This document shows, in pieces, positions 36,235 to 48,945 of a stretch of DNA of 64,000 bases. The notes under the pieces were generated by a model. That model was given only the letters and a program-made list of their open reading frames with translations, was not told the origin of the DNA and did no database searches. Location of the stretch: NCBI GenBank assembly GCA_001986395.2, contig MQVO02000010.1:124001-188000 (forward strand), in the 5' to 3' direction. The translations under genes were made by a program, and so were the position numbers. The number at the start of each line of letters is the position of its first letter. The stretch's first letter is position 1. The DNA is from Irpex lacteus (taxonomy: Eukaryota; Basidiomycota; Agaricomycetes; Polyporales; Irpicaceae).

Positions 36235-38754
36235 ATGTTCGCGCGCACCGCCAGGAATGCGCTTACATCTTCCTCAAGGCCTCTCTTCCGCTTCCGAGGG
36301 TGTCTCAACGCGAAGCAGGATGCGCTCAAGTCGTTCGAGAGACGTGCCACGACCGTCAGCGCACCGGTACCAGCGTCTTCGGACGACGCAGACATCATAG
36401 CAGATTTCGATTTACCCCGGGGTGCTCAGCGACCCTCAGGGCTCAAACCGACTGGGTTGTTCGGGCATGGATTTCTTACTACGCCGTCTGCATTCGTGCA
36501 ATTGGCGGACTCGACACTGCTTAGGGCGGAGGTGTTGACGCAAAGGATTGTACGGGCGAGGGAATCACGCGAGGAGTTGGCCAGGGTGGTGAAGCATCTG
36601 GACAGGCTCAGCGACTTGCTGTGTGGGGTGATTGACCTGGCGGAGCTGGTCAGGAATGCGCATCCTGACCCGGTGTGGGTGCAGACGGCGGAGCATGTGT
36701 ATGAGAAGATGTGCGAGTTTATGAATGTGCTTAACACGCATGTCGAGCTATACTATGTGCGTACTTGGTGGTTGCGTTCTGTATGATATATTTCTCAAGT
36801 TATTCGTATCCAGGTGCTCAAGGAGGTCTTGTCAGACCCGGAGATTATGAATTCGATAGGTCCGGAGGCTCGGGAGACAGCGAGGATATTCTGGCGAGAC
36901 TTTGAAAAGTCTGGCATCAACCTACCCCCGGACCAACGCTCGCAGTTCGTGTCCCTCTCGTCCGAAATTCTGACACTAGGTCGGCAGTTCCTCAACGAGA
37001 CCGCTGCTGCACGACCGCCGGCCGTCATCAAGCCTTCCGAGCTCCAGGGCCTGAAGGACAAAACCATGGGCGCACGACTACGCCTGCAAGCACGCTTCCG
37101 AGATTTGGTGGTATACCCTGGATCATTACAGGCTCAGATGATTATGCACTCTGCCCCGTTGGAGGAGCCGAGACGAAAAGTATACATGGCAGCTAATTCG
37201 AGTACTCCGGAGCAAATAGAGTTGCTGGAGAATTTGTTGCGAGCGAGGGGGAAGTTGGCTCGGTTGGTGGGGAAGGAGAGTTTTGCGCATATGACGTTGA
37301 CTGATAAGATGGCTGGTTCACCGGGTATGTTATTTTCATTATATGAGCCTTGCACTCGTGTTCATTCCTCTGCACCTACTCCACAGAGAACGTCGTTCAT
37401 TTCCTCGAAGCCCTCTTAGAACACACTAAACCCTATGCCCGTAATGCCCTGCGTACCCTCAGCATGCGCAAGCAAGAACACCTCAACACACCTCCATTCC
37501 CCACAATCCAAGCGTGGGACCGTGACTACTACTGTCCGCCCGAACCTCCCGCACCCCCCGTGTCACTCCCGCCACTTACCCTCGGAACCGTCTTCATGGG
37601 ACTCTCGCGCCTATTCCGCAACTTGTATGGTATCACGTTGCGGCTGACGGACGCAGCCCCGGGAGAAGTATGGCATTCCGACGTTCGAAAACTAGAAGTT
37701 GTCGACGAACGCTCAGGTGTCATTGGTTGGATATACGCGGACCTATTCGCAAGGCATGGGAAGCCGGGCGGAGCTGCTCACTATACGGTCCGTTGTTCGA
37801 GAAGAACAGATGACGACGACGAACACCGGGACCTATTGGGCATCCGGAATGAGAGCGGAGAAGTCGCGCAGGCCATGGCTTTGTCGAACGAGTTCGAGGC
37901 GGCGCACCGATCGCGTATACGAGGCGTGGAGGGTGTGTTTCAGTTACCCGTGGTTGTGCTGTTGTGCGAGTTCACGCGTCCGACGCTCAGTCAGGGCCCT
38001 ACGATATTGGCCTGGCATGAGGTGTTGACTTTGTTCCACGAAATGGGGCACGCTATGCATTGTAAGTCGTGATCTCTCCTATTCACGATATTATAGCACA
38101 AAGAAGCTGATTGTATGTGTGAAAGCTATGATCGGTCGCACGGAATACCAGAACGTGTCGGGAACACGATGTGCCACCGACTTTGTCGAGCTCCCCTCGA
38201 TCCTCATGGAACACTTCCTCAACTCACCGACTGTGCTCTCGCTGTTCGATATATCGGGAAAGCAACCCGTACGGAAGTCTGGCCACCACCACGAGGACCC
38301 TTGCAAGTCCATCGACACACACACCCAAATCCTTCTCGCCTCTCTCGATCAAATCTACCACTCCCCCGCTGCGCTCTCCTCAGACTTCGACTCCACCGCG
38401 GCCCTCGCCAAACTGTACGACACCCGCGGACTAATACCGTACGTGCCAGGCACCTCCTGGCAAACGCAATTCGGCCATCTCTTCGGATACGGAGCCACCT
38501 ACTACTCGTACTTGTTCGACCGGGCCATCGCCTCGCGGGTGTGGCGCAAGCTCTTCGCGCACGATCCCCTGAATCGGGAGACGGGCGAGAAGTACAAGAA
38601 TGAGATATTACGGTATGGCGGTGGGAGGGATCCGTGGAAGATGGTTAGTAAGTTGCTGGATGCGCCGAAGATGGAGGGTGGCGATGCGAAGGCTATGGCT
38701 GAGGTCGGCCGGTGGAGGATCGAAGACGAGGTTTCTCTGCCTGGGAGGCATTAG
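36235..38754 (+). CDS. MIP: Mitochondrial intermediate peptidase (MIP/OCT1)
   Basis: Model: 36235-36756, 36814-37324, 37387-38061 and 38126-38754, 778 aa, normal for the family. M3 metallopeptidase that removes an octapeptide from proteins imported into mitochondria. The N-terminus is rich in Arg/Ser without acids, a good matrix-targeting signal. Zinc site: [11 protein letters not shown] (HExxH), split by an intron just after the second His-containing block. Further M3 marks are [19 protein letters not shown] and [12 protein letters not shown]. In most Agaricomycetes MIP sits beside the HD mating-type genes; here its stop is 905 bp from the stop of HD2, tail to tail, as expected for matA. Confidence 0.95.
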
Positions 38755-39659
38755 AAGTCTGACTAATTGGCGATACTCATGCATCATGCTCAGGGGTAGA
38801 TGCTGGTAGGCGCAGCCCATTGTTCGACTTCATAGATGCACCAAATAGCCGGCTTCATCATGACTTTTTGTATTAGGAATGCATACACTATTACACGCTA
38901 ACAACTTCATTGTACTCAATCACACTGCTATTATGCCTCATTGATGTCTGCCTTCTGTCACAGAACCTACCTGTTCGTTAGTGCGTATTGTTGCAGTCCT
39001 CGGTTCATCAGACAAAATACTCTGAGTCGCCGAGTCGAACCTCCGTATCCACACCGTCGTGGGAGACAGTTGCTAGCGCTCACCATTGTTCGAACTGTGG
39101 CCTGCTATGGCCCATGATGCAACGCTGTACAACGATTCATTGTCTTCCTGTCTACGCATGTCGAGTCATCTGTCGTCTGTTGCTGTGCCGGCTGTCTTGA
39201 GGCTGCGTGCTGATGCATGTTGCTTGTGCTGTGGCCTTGAAGCTTGATATTCGCTCTTGCGGCGTAAGCTGTGTCTTGAGGATCGCGAGAGAAATATCTT
39301 TTCCCGAACTCACTCGGGTGAGCCGGTTTTCGAGTTCTATCAAAGATTAGTCTACAACAGGTTATCGATACAGTGCTACAAAATATTCCGTGGCGCGAAT
39401 AAATAAACAATAAGGATACCGTCACAAGAAGCTATCCAGACGAACGAGTATAAACACGAAGCAAAGGAGGCAAAGCAAGAAGAAAGTCAGAAAAAACTGG
39501 ATGAAACGCGAACTTTACCGTGATAGCAATACGCATATACGGACACCACAGCAGGCAACAGGCGAGACCGGCGCCAAGACGGCACTGGGGTTAGCAGAAA
39601 CAACGCAAAACGAGGCGTACCGGAGTATGAAACACAGAGAATAAACGAAAGCTTGAGTC
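38755..39659. other. Intergenic between convergent MIP and HD2
   Basis: No exon was supported. This is the left border of the mating-type locus, where allele-specific sequence usually begins. Confidence 0.5.
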
Positions 39660-41448
39660 TTACTGTACAATTTGAGGTTGACGTTTGTTCAGGAAACTGA
39701 GGGCTGGAACATCCGAGTCGCTGAACAAGTCGTCGAGGTCCTGAGACGGGCTGAAGACGAGGTCCGAACCTGAGACTTTTCTTGGGTGTGGAAGCTCGAC
39801 CGAGAGTTGCGGAGGTGTAATCGGTGGAGGCGACTCCAGAGAGGCAGAGGAAGCTCTTGATGAACAGCTGTCATCAGAAGCGGTTGATGATGGAGATGAC
39901 ACAGAGAAGAGCCGCGACAATCTGGCCTCTTGAGTCTTGGGTCTTGAAGGCTTACGCGAATGGTATGGGTGTACTGATTCTCGGGCCAAATACGACGAAG
40001 TCTGAGGTACGCGCAGGGGCAGTACATCCGAAGACTTTCTCGTGTAGGCTTGTCTAGTGGATGCAGTCGGTGGTATCTGTACACGAACGACGTGTCTTGA
40101 CAGCGATGGTGATGAGCTCCACGCAGAGCTATCAGAGTGTACTGTCACAACTGCAGGCACCATTGAAAGCAGTGGGGCTGTAGGAGGGCGAACGAGACAA
40201 GGAAAGCAAGCAGCAAAGCTATCGCGCAATCCCCTGGTTCGACTTGTGACCTTGGAGGAAGTTGCATCCCGTGGAAATTGAGTGTCTAGCAAGCTTACTC
40301 GCGATAAGGAGGAGCAAAGTTCCTCGATGTCAAAGGGAGCAGGATTGGTCGTGTGCTTGCAACTTTCGGAGGGAGCATAACGAGGCCAGGGACTGTCGAA
40401 TGTATATGGTCCAATCCGTGTGGGAAAAGGATCGTACTCGCACACAGGGGGGAATGTGTTCGGGAATGCGTGGGGTGCGCGGTCGATCTGGAATGGGCAG
40501 GGTGGAGGAATTGTAGGAGCACAGAGCTCTTTACCTGCTGGGATCTTTGACTAAAATGTTAAACTCAGACATGTGCTGTAAATGACATATCGACGTACTG
40601 TAGGAGCCGCCAGAGTTCTGACAGATAAATGAAGCGAGGCCTCTCGTTCGGTGAGCTCACTCGTAGGGAACGAATAGTCTTCGCTTCTGACTACGAAAAC
40701 CAGCTTTTGAATATCTTTTCCCTCTCGTTTTGAACGATTACGTCTATTTTGGAACTACATAGCTGAGTATAGTGGGAAAGGGAGGCCAAGGATAAGCATA
40801 CCCATGTATGAATCTGTTTGAATTCCAATCCGGTACGAGCTGCAATTTCCTCTTTTTCGAACGCGGATGGATATGGGTTTTCCGAGAAAGCCTTCTCGAG
40901 GTCGAACATGGAATGCTGCGATATCTAGAATATTAACAGCAGTAGAAGTTTCAGTGTTCGGTACATGTACATACCTGCCTAAACAAGCTCCGCTTCGTGA
41001 ATGCATCCTCGAGGGCACTCACGGACGGGGAAGGTGGATGCACCCGTACTCGTTGCTCTGTGAGCACCATAAGCTCGGCCAGGCCTTTTTGATAGGTGCT
41101 GAGAAACTTTGCTTTCAGCGATGATACTTGCGCGGCAACGTCGGTAGTCGGGTCGGCCTGTACGCAGGCATTGATAGCATTGTTGAGGTTCTGTTCATAT
41201 ATCGCTTTCATGCGTGTCGCGGATATCATATACGCATCGGAAAGTTTCTTCGCTGCCACAGCCCCCCACCCGAGACGGCTCATGTGGTGTGTGATAGGGA
41301 AGGGTTCAGGCAATGAATACGGCGAGCGAGTTGGTATTGGAGGCCGCGGGTGAGATCTTTGTTCAGAGGGCAAACCAGAGGATTTGATGCGGTCAATGTT
41401 TCGATAAGACCGGTAAACGATATTTTCCATGGCCTGTAGTGCCCCCAT
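39660..41448 (-). CDS. HD2: Mating-type homeodomain protein HD2 (matA)
   Basis: Model: complement of 39660-40550, 40599-40754, 40802-40924 and 40975-41448, all phase 0, 547 aa. It carries a canonical TALE-free homeodomain at about residues 150-212: FDLEKAFSENPYPSAFEKEE, then ARTGLEFKQIHTW, then FQNRRNRSKR, the recognition helix with W-F-x-N-R-R. An intron falls between the Trp and Phe codons, a placement common in HD2 genes. The N-terminal about 150 residues are the expected specificity and dimerisation region; the C-terminal half is Ser/Pro-rich and disordered. HD2 pairs with HD1 from a different mate to form the active regulator of dikaryon development. Self pairs should not interact. Confidence 0.93.
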
Positions 41449-41803
41449 ATAGCTTACTGTGCGCGATACTGGGTGCGGAAGGGTTGCGGCGTGGAATTGT
41501 GTTTTGGAGGTGATGTGGTTGTGTGAAAGAGAAGAGGTAGAGCGCTGACTGAGCGAGTTCCAAGCGCCTTTTTCGCCAACATCGGGTCATCATCGGCGTG
41601 GGAAATATGGTCAAACCGAACTGTTCTACAGTCAATCGAACTATCACAGAGAAACCGGACCAAACCATAGCCATACTCCTTGCCATCTTGGTTCGCTGCC
41701 TTTGCACTTTTCCTCGTACAAACCAATCGGCTACCGCACATATAACCCGAGCAGCCTCACGTCGTCCACAACAGGTACTCCCACTCTCTTCGCCACACCC
41801 CCG
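41449..41803. promoter_or_regulatory. Bidirectional promoter between HD2 and HD1
   Basis: A 355 bp spacer between the two divergent start codons. It must hold both core promoters. No clear TATA box; a short CT-rich tract precedes HD1. Confidence 0.6.
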
Positions 41804-43878
41804 ATGTCATTCAAGGATCGCTTCCTACGCGCTGAAACATCCTTTCTCGCTGCCCTCAGCTCCGGCAAGGCCGCTCTTGCCGAGTTTGAGCCTCAGTGGG
41901 ATGCCCTACAAGCCGATTTCGAGCAAGCTATCACCCACTCTGCATTAGACTCCACAGAGGTTGAGATGGCTTACTCTGTAGCCTCGAGAATTGCTATCCT
42001 CAGCGATAGCTTTCTCAAGCTCGAAGAAGTCACAGCGGACAGAACTGCCACCATGCTCGCCGAAATGGACGTCGCGTTATCAAATCTAACACTTCAAGAC
42101 ACTCCTATGGTGCCCAGTGCAGCTGTTCGTCAACGTACAGTTCCCTACATTTCAGCCCCTTTCTCTTGGCTCTTGAACAATCTCCATGATCCATATCCCT
42201 CAACCTCCTTGAAGCGAGCATGGGCCCGCGATGCTCAAGTCTCACTCCGTGTCATGGATGACTGGTTCAAATCTGTCCGAAAGGAAATAGGATGGGTGGC
42301 GTTTACTCAGGCGCACTTCAGAGGTCTGCGTAGTATGGCGACCGCTGCTGCAAGCTCTGTCTTGCTTGATGACCGCAGTAATCCGCCTGTACCGTTCGAA
42401 GTTGAGGCCGATCTACTGGTAATCAAAACCAAGCTGGAAAATCTGTATCCACAAGAAAGAGGTTTGGCTGTCGGATCCTCAATGCATTCAGCGCACAGAA
42501 GGTCGCGCGCACTGTCCGTTTCGTCTTCACACACGGATCTCGCTGCTTCTTCGCGTTCTTCGTCTCCTACACTGCAAACAGACAGCTCTTCTGATGACAT
42601 CTCCATTGCGTCGAGCAGCCCTGCTTCTCGAGCCTCCTCTCGGCTACCATCCCTCGTCTTCGATCAGTCGGACAGCGAAGAGGACGAGCAGCTCCCAGAG
42701 TTCTCTACGCCGGGCCTCCTTGACGATGTCGCAATACGCGTCACAGATTTCGTCAAAGACCACGATACGTCTGAAAGGCAATCGAAACGCAGACGGTATG
42801 CGGTTTCAAAGTGTTCCTTACAGTTACTATTGTTTACCATCTTTTATGCAGGCACTCGTACTATGACCTCTCTGTCGGAGACTTACCATCGACGTGGCCC
42901 GTAGATCCATTCGCACAGCTTATCGACTCACATACCATCTTGCCCAATGATCTCGCTGCGCATTCAGACTTTTGGTCTTTCATGTTGGAAGAGAACTCCT
43001 CGCCGGAGGCGTCGACTACCGCGTCGATCGACGTTATTCCCACGGTTGATAACGTCTCGGCGTCTCCTGCAGTAGCAGCATCGACGTCTCGAAAACGTTG
43101 CCACGAAGACGCAGAACTCGAGACACCTGCGTCGAAAAAGTCAAGAGTCACTCGTAGCATGCCACGGCCTAACCCTCGCAAGGAGCAGAAAGCAATCGGA
43201 GCTACACCTGTACTCGTCGCCAACGTCCCTCCCGCTCCTCTTGAGGAGCCAATTGTCATCGATTGGGAGCAATTGTTGAAGGACCTGGAGAAGGCAACGT
43301 CGAACACCGACGGTGGCTCTTTCGATGTTACCGGTCCCGTCGATTGTAACGTATTCGACTTTGCTGCGCTTGAGCCTACAACGTCGACCAGTCCATCAAA
43401 CGGTAAGTTAGTACTACGTCTCCTGCTTGTCGTGAAATTGACTGTAGGCTTTCTAGTCGACGACTTGTGGGACAAGCTCTTTTCAGCTGACGTCCCTGGG
43501 TTAAACTCCGCACCTACCGATGACGAGCTTTTTGCTTCCTTCACGAACGTAGATACTTTGGCAGGACCTGACTTCCCCGCGTCAGCGGATGTGTCTACTG
43601 TCTCCATCGAGCTTCCATTAGCTCTGTCTTCTGACCTTGGTCTTGGTACTGAGTTGACTTCCGAATTGTCAACGTACGAGCTATATTCGTCAACTACCTT
43701 ACCGTTGGCTCAGGCTGGCGAACCAGAAGTCTCCTCTCTCTGCAGCGGGTCCGACAACACAACGCAACTGGCAATACCTGACTCGACTGAAGCGTCACCG
43801 TCGATATTCGACGTTCTTTCTCGCCTCGGCTCTGGAGGAAGCTTCGACACATACTCACCACCTCTGGTTGCATTGTGA
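41804..43878 (+). CDS. HD1: Mating-type homeodomain protein HD1 (matA)
   Basis: Model: 41804-42795, 42852-43402 and 43457-43878, 654 aa. The atypical HD1 homeodomain spans about residues 105-168: PYISAPFSWLLNNLHDPYP, then LRVMDDWFKSVRKEIGW and AFTQAHF. The recognition helix has WFKSVRK in place of W-F-x-N-R-R, normal for HD1 proteins, which bind DNA poorly alone. A bipartite basic signal (RKRCHEDAELETPASKKSR) near residues 387-405 should import the heterodimer. The C-terminal part is acidic and Ser/Thr/Leu-rich, a candidate activation region. The second intron is 54 nt and in frame. An alternative last splice (GTGAGT at 43876) would move the stop to about 43935 and change only the final residue. 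Confidence 0.93.
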
Positions 43879-46800
43879 GTCCTCCCTGATTGTGACAAAG
43901 CCACGATCATCTAGCTTACGTTTCCGTATAGTTAACCGCTTCGAACTCTGGATCTGGTCTGCCTAATGCGTTCAACTCTCACCTCTGTCATCAAGCCCAT
44001 AAGTATTCATAACATCAAGAGACACTCACGGTATACCCGCACGGATAGACATACCCTCACAGCTACGCTGCTTTTTTCTTGGCCTCTACCTAGTTCTCGG
44101 TTCTATACCCTCGTACCTGGCCTTCTGGTCTTCTCCATGGACCTACCCTCTCGCATCTCTCTTCCTTTCTCCTATCTCTCTGTATCTGTTTTGTATTGTT
44201 GTCATTGTCGCTGTATTTGTAACCGTTCTGGTCACTAACCGCTTTCCCCACAGCTCAAGCCAAAGCTCACCGCATGCTTCTTCACAGCTCGCCATGCTCA
44301 AGCTCTCACTGTATTACTATGTCGCCATATGTGGCGGCTGACATGCCGCACATAGGCTACTCACCTGGAACATTACTTACCTTACTTCAGCAGCTCAAAG
44401 CTCTTGGTCGTCTTTTACTTATTGTTATCCCTTACTTGTATTCTGTTGTTGTTTTTCGTGCTTGGTGTTGTCAACAGAGACGCACTTGCTTGTTGATCAC
44501 GAGTGGAAGGGTGCTGCAAGATTCAAGACATCAAGCACCAAGACTGCAAGACACAAGAGACGTCAAGATCCAAAGTGTCCGAGAGACGAGCAAGTTGAAG
44601 ATCCAAGATGTCCGAGCGAGAGACGAACAAGTTGAAGATCCAAGATGTCCGAGAGAAGACTACCATGAAGACGAATCACCATAAGTCAGATCTATCAGAG
44701 ATTCCCAGAGGCGTCAGTCGATGACCGAGAGACATCCTGAATCGTCCGAGGCGAGCACAGCTTTCATGTTCGTCTTGTCAGTCGGTCAGAGAGTCAGCCA
44801 TCCGCAAGCCATCCCGTCGATCGTATTCACTAGCACGCTACACATTGGTCAACGCAAGCCATCGAATCATTGCGATTCAGAGCCAATAACGTCAAGACTG
44901 GTCGTCGTCAACCATGAGTCGACATTGTTGGGGCTGAGCTTGCCGAACACAAGGTGCGTCGCTGGCCGTCGTTCTTCCAGTCGCCCAGCCATGTCAGGTC
45001 ATGGCCACAGAAGGTGGACCTGGCGCGGCTGGGCGCGAGTTAGCTTACTTCGATCGTCCGTAGTGGTAGAGACAGGTTGAGATTGTCACCAACCGGCAAG
45101 CCCCTTCCTGAGCTTATGACGGCGGCAGAAGCTCTTCATATGCCGTGTTACCGTCAACACATGCTCGAAGCTTCAGGACGTCAGGTTTGAAATAGGTGGT
45201 CCCCATCTGCTCATACTCAAGTCAGCAAAGAAATATCAACGTGACGCCACCCGTGCCCCGTAGTCTGAGCTAGTTTGAGTACGCTCTCCCAAGTACGTAT
45301 CAATCACTCTGCTATGTCTGACTGCATCGATTGAATGCGTGTTCCGTCGTTCGTAGTGGGTCGGTTTCTCCCTGTGCTCTGGTATGGAACTTCATCACGA
45401 AGCCCTGTTGAGGTTGTTCGCGAACAGTGGACTATGGAAGAGGGAAGTGAGTACGACCAGTGAACCGTGGCACGACGTCACGGGGCTGTGTAAAGGTGGC
45501 GAAGGAGACTTACGCTGCTCAATCATTCTCAAGACTTTTGAAGCAGATGGTCTTGTCGCTTCCGGTCTCGACTCCCGAGGCAGTAGATGCGACGCAGCTC
45601 GTTATTATCTAGGCGATTGCGGAAGAAAGGCTTGTGTGAACAGTGAAAGGAAGGCGGGGATGTGGTATGTATCCGACCCAGACTTACCAGACACAAGCTC
45701 TTATATAGGATACCCGATCGTTCAAATTGACCGAGCCGCAGAACGAGGCTCTTCTCAGCGGTGTCTCAACAAATAATCGCAAATGATCGGGGGGGCCATC
45801 CAGCAGCCTTGTTATCTGGGCGAGGTGATACAAAATCCATCGCATGCTCCTCTCTGATTTGCCAGAGAACGCCCAGGTGCGGAAAACTAACAATGCGGAC
45901 GTGCGGAAACTTGGAAACATAGATGTGCGGGTTTCTGGATCTCAAGATTCCAATATTACAAGACTTCTGGGCGGCGCACGGGAGTGGCACTCGCAACATC
46001 ATTACCAATTTGGTCGTCTTGAGGTGCGTCGGGGAATAAAAGTATAAGAACATCGACACATGAAGGCAACCGCGACCTGGTCGCGATGCGATGACGCGCA
46101 TTGCAACTCCTGGACTGCGCTGATATTCGAGCATGGTTGCGCAGTACTAGCCCGTAGTACGCTGGGGCACATTGTACTCCCTTCATATCGATGAGTGGCA
46201 AGAACAAGGCCAGCGGAATTGCAAAAAGGGTTACAAGGACAACGATGCGTGTGGCGCCGAGACGTCGGGATATCAAACGCAGCGTCGGCACGGAGCGCCC
46301 TTGCCGACCCCCCTGGATGCTGGCTGGGGATTGTCTATGGCAACAAAGTAGATATCTGTGGCGATCACTGGCGTTTCTCCCATCAATGCTACGAGTACAG
46401 AGAAATATGTTTCGCCTCGTTGTCGGAAAGATGTGCTCGCACTGTGACTCCTGAATGCTGAAAGGCACTACTAAGCACTACAGTTCGACGTCCGAGTCCT
46501 AATTTTTGGCCAAAGATTAATACTAGTGTGGCTATATATCGTATTTCATCCCCTCCCTCACCCCTTAGTAGAGCGTTGTTTCCGTCATAATAGTACTATA
46601 TTAGGTCAAGATACTGAGTAGAGGCGAATATCATATGCTTTCCCGGCAAGGCTCATTGCCCACAACCGCTGTCAACTTTCATAAGATAGCACATTTGTCA
46701 AGGTCGTACCATATAGTAGTCTTCATCTCCACGCTGTCTGCAAAATGGAGTTCGGGGAGAGTGCGGTCTCTGTTTACACATGTTTGTAGGCTTTGGTCAA

Positions 46801-47474
46801 CATCACTAAACAGACGCTTGAAGGTTCGCAAGTTTGACCGTGAACTTCACGTTGGTCGTGACGGCCATAATTTCCACGACGTGAAGTGAAGAAGGTGCGT
46901 TTGTTTTTTGAATGGCTTGTCTTGTATTACTTGTTGAACTTGCAGTCGTGTCGTATCGATATTTACGTTGACAGGGCTATAAACGCGAGTTACATGACCA
47001 CTACATGGCCACGATGACCTCCAGAGGTTATAGGCCAGTTCGCATCGAACGACGACTCTAAATATGGCCATTCCTCCAGGTAAGAGATGACTTGATGTCT
47101 AAAATTGCTTCAGGATTGGACACATTGTCCCAAACATGCAAGGGCCAAAGCTGCGCTGCACACGGAGTCGGTATGGCCATATACGTGCAATGAGGTATCA
47201 TGTGCTGTTTACGTTGTACTTTGATGGGCCTTTCTGCTAATCAAACATTAGACTCGTCTATACGCGGCCTGTTTGCATATTTATACAGTTTCAAGAGCTG
47301 CCAGCGAGGCCAGCACGTCGCAATGGTCACGGGCCACATTTGGCCACGATTTGCTACTTTTATATGAGTATATAACCTGCAAGTTTGCAAGCATATGTTT
47401 CTTCTTGCCAGGGATCCACCCACAGAACCCATTCCATTCATCCTTCTACGATTCCGCGCGTTCAACTGCTCAAC
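43879..47474. other. Gene-poor stretch right of HD1
   Basis: About 3.6 kb with no supportable gene. It holds a short tandem repeat at 44565-44660 and an imperfect palindrome near 44325-44354. Open frames at 44721-45080 and 45384-45776 lack family marks, splice support or promoters. Composition suggests decayed repeats, but no transposase, reverse transcriptase or integrase motif was seen. Confidence 0.5.
44565..44660. repeat. Short tandem repeat, 33-37 bp unit, about 2.7 copies
   Basis: Unit AAGATCCAAGATGTCCGAG followed by a purine-rich AGACGAACAAGTTG part. Copies at 44565-44597, 44598-44634 and 44635-44660 (partial). The third copy ends in AGAGAAGAC. Confidence 0.65.
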
Positions 47475-47876
47475 ATGTCTTACGTCCCTCAAGACCGTTT
47501 CTCTACTTCCCTCCTTCTTTCCCCAGCTATCGTCAGCCGACCATCATCGCCTGATCATCCTTGGCGTGCCTTGCTCCAGGAAGCCAGAAATCATCTACAC
47601 AACCTCGGCAGAATCGAGCAAGCAGTCTCCCACTCTTCCAAGACTGATATCCAAGCTTCTCGGGAATTCGCAATGTGGGAGGCAGCGTGGGCTGAATGGA
47701 GCGAGGAATACAACCGCGCTTTGAAGCGACACAGGAAGTCTTGCGACGATGACCTGCGCCAAATCAAACTGCTTCTTGTGGTGCAAGACTTCAAGGTCGA
47801 GACTTGCCGCAATAGCCTTCGGGGACCGTCATCATCGAATGTACGACTATGGATGGTTAGGAAATTAACCAAATAA
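47475..47876 (+). CDS. Hypothetical small protein, 133 aa
   Basis: Intronless frame from an ATG at 47475, in a CT-rich 5' leader context with a TATATAA-like box near 47370. Content is strongly helical and charged: LLQEARNHLHNLGRIEQAV, then MWEAAWAEWSEEYNRALKRH with a heptad-like spacing of Trp, Ala and Leu that may form a coiled coil, then a basic tail. No family recognised. It lies between HD1 and beta-fg, where the mating-type region normally has no such gene. It could be a lineage-specific gene or chance frame. Confidence 0.45.
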   Translation: MSYVPQDRFSTSLLLSPAIVSRPSSPDHPWRALLQEARNHLHNLGRIEQAVSHSSKTDIQASREFAMWEAAWAEWSEEYNRALKRHRKSCDDDLRQIKLLLVVQDFKVETCRNSLRGPSSSNVRLWMVRKLTK

Positions 47877-48945
47877 TTGATGACGCTTTCAGTGTCGTTA
47901 GACTACAGGATTGGCAACTCGTGTGTAATACCTCACTACTACTATGCGCATAAGATCCGCAGCTGATGATAGGCCATGTTTATAGGTTTGATCCTGATTT
48001 CAAAGTATACCATCGTTAGGTTCCTGCTGTCCTGCGATTGAATGGTTGTTTTCACACCAGTCCAATAGTGGAATCTTTATCCATTGAACATAAGTTAGTA
48101 GCCCTCCAAAGCAAGCAATGACCTACATTATAGTGATCGTGTACATATTTGACACCTTCAAGTTCTACTCTATGTATTCTGACGTTACGATAGGTCCCAT
48201 TCGTGGTATCGTATGTCATGAACAGATACTTGGGAGGTACACAATATTCGCCATGCAGACACTGTACTATTATTATGCCTTCGAGCGCAGATGCACATCA
48301 GCCAGGACGCGACAGATAACACTATTCCTACTTGGATTTTAGCCTGAAGCTGATCTCAGTGCGGTCAATATTTGGTGCTGTTTGCATCTAAATCTTCTTC
48401 TTCGAGTACAAACGTCCATCCATCTCCCACTTGTTGTGTACCGCGGCCATTCGTACTACGCCTAGTCTCGCAAGCCAAACTACACTACGCCTTGCCAGTC
48501 CAATTTACAGACTATGTCTATTCCTCGACACAATGGATGGAGGTGATATATAGATTGTAGCTTTTTGCCTGTGCCAGGAGGTAAGATTACTGACTGCCCG
48601 AAATGGGATAACTGCATCGCGAGGCTGACGTTGCCACAGAGTTATCGTATGTTACCGGACGCCACAATACTTTTACTACAGCTGTATCTCATAATAGAGC
48701 CCATGAAGCTCTCAGTAATGTTTGGACTTCAAACGAAAAAAAAAATTGACAACGTTGTGGCGGGTGCCACTGGCGGCGGTACAACGCCACAGGGCATTGG
48801 GTGAAGAAGCCACCTCAATAGCTTCAGCCACAGAAAGCCTCAGTTATGCGTATAAAAGGAGAATCTCGTCGTGTCGATGCTCATCGTATCCTCTCATTTC
48901 GCTGTCACCACACCCTCTCAGATCTCGGTTTAGCAGCACCTCTCA
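47877..48945. other. Intergenic between the two orphan genes
   Basis: AT-rich spacer with an A9 run near 48738. It contains only short unsupported frames. Confidence 0.4.
48851..48859 (+). promoter_or_regulatory. TATA box of the 263-aa orphan gene
   Basis: TATAAAAGG, 87 bp before the ATG at 48946, followed by a C/T-rich leader. Confidence 0.55.

Noticed and set aside
42861..43607. A 248-codon antisense frame over HD1 exon 2
   Set aside because: Arises from Ser/Asp codon bias in HD1; no independent start context or promoter.
44315..44475. Possible solo LTR (TGT...ACA ends)
   Set aside because: No target-site duplication, primer-binding site or second copy was found, so ends may be coincidental.
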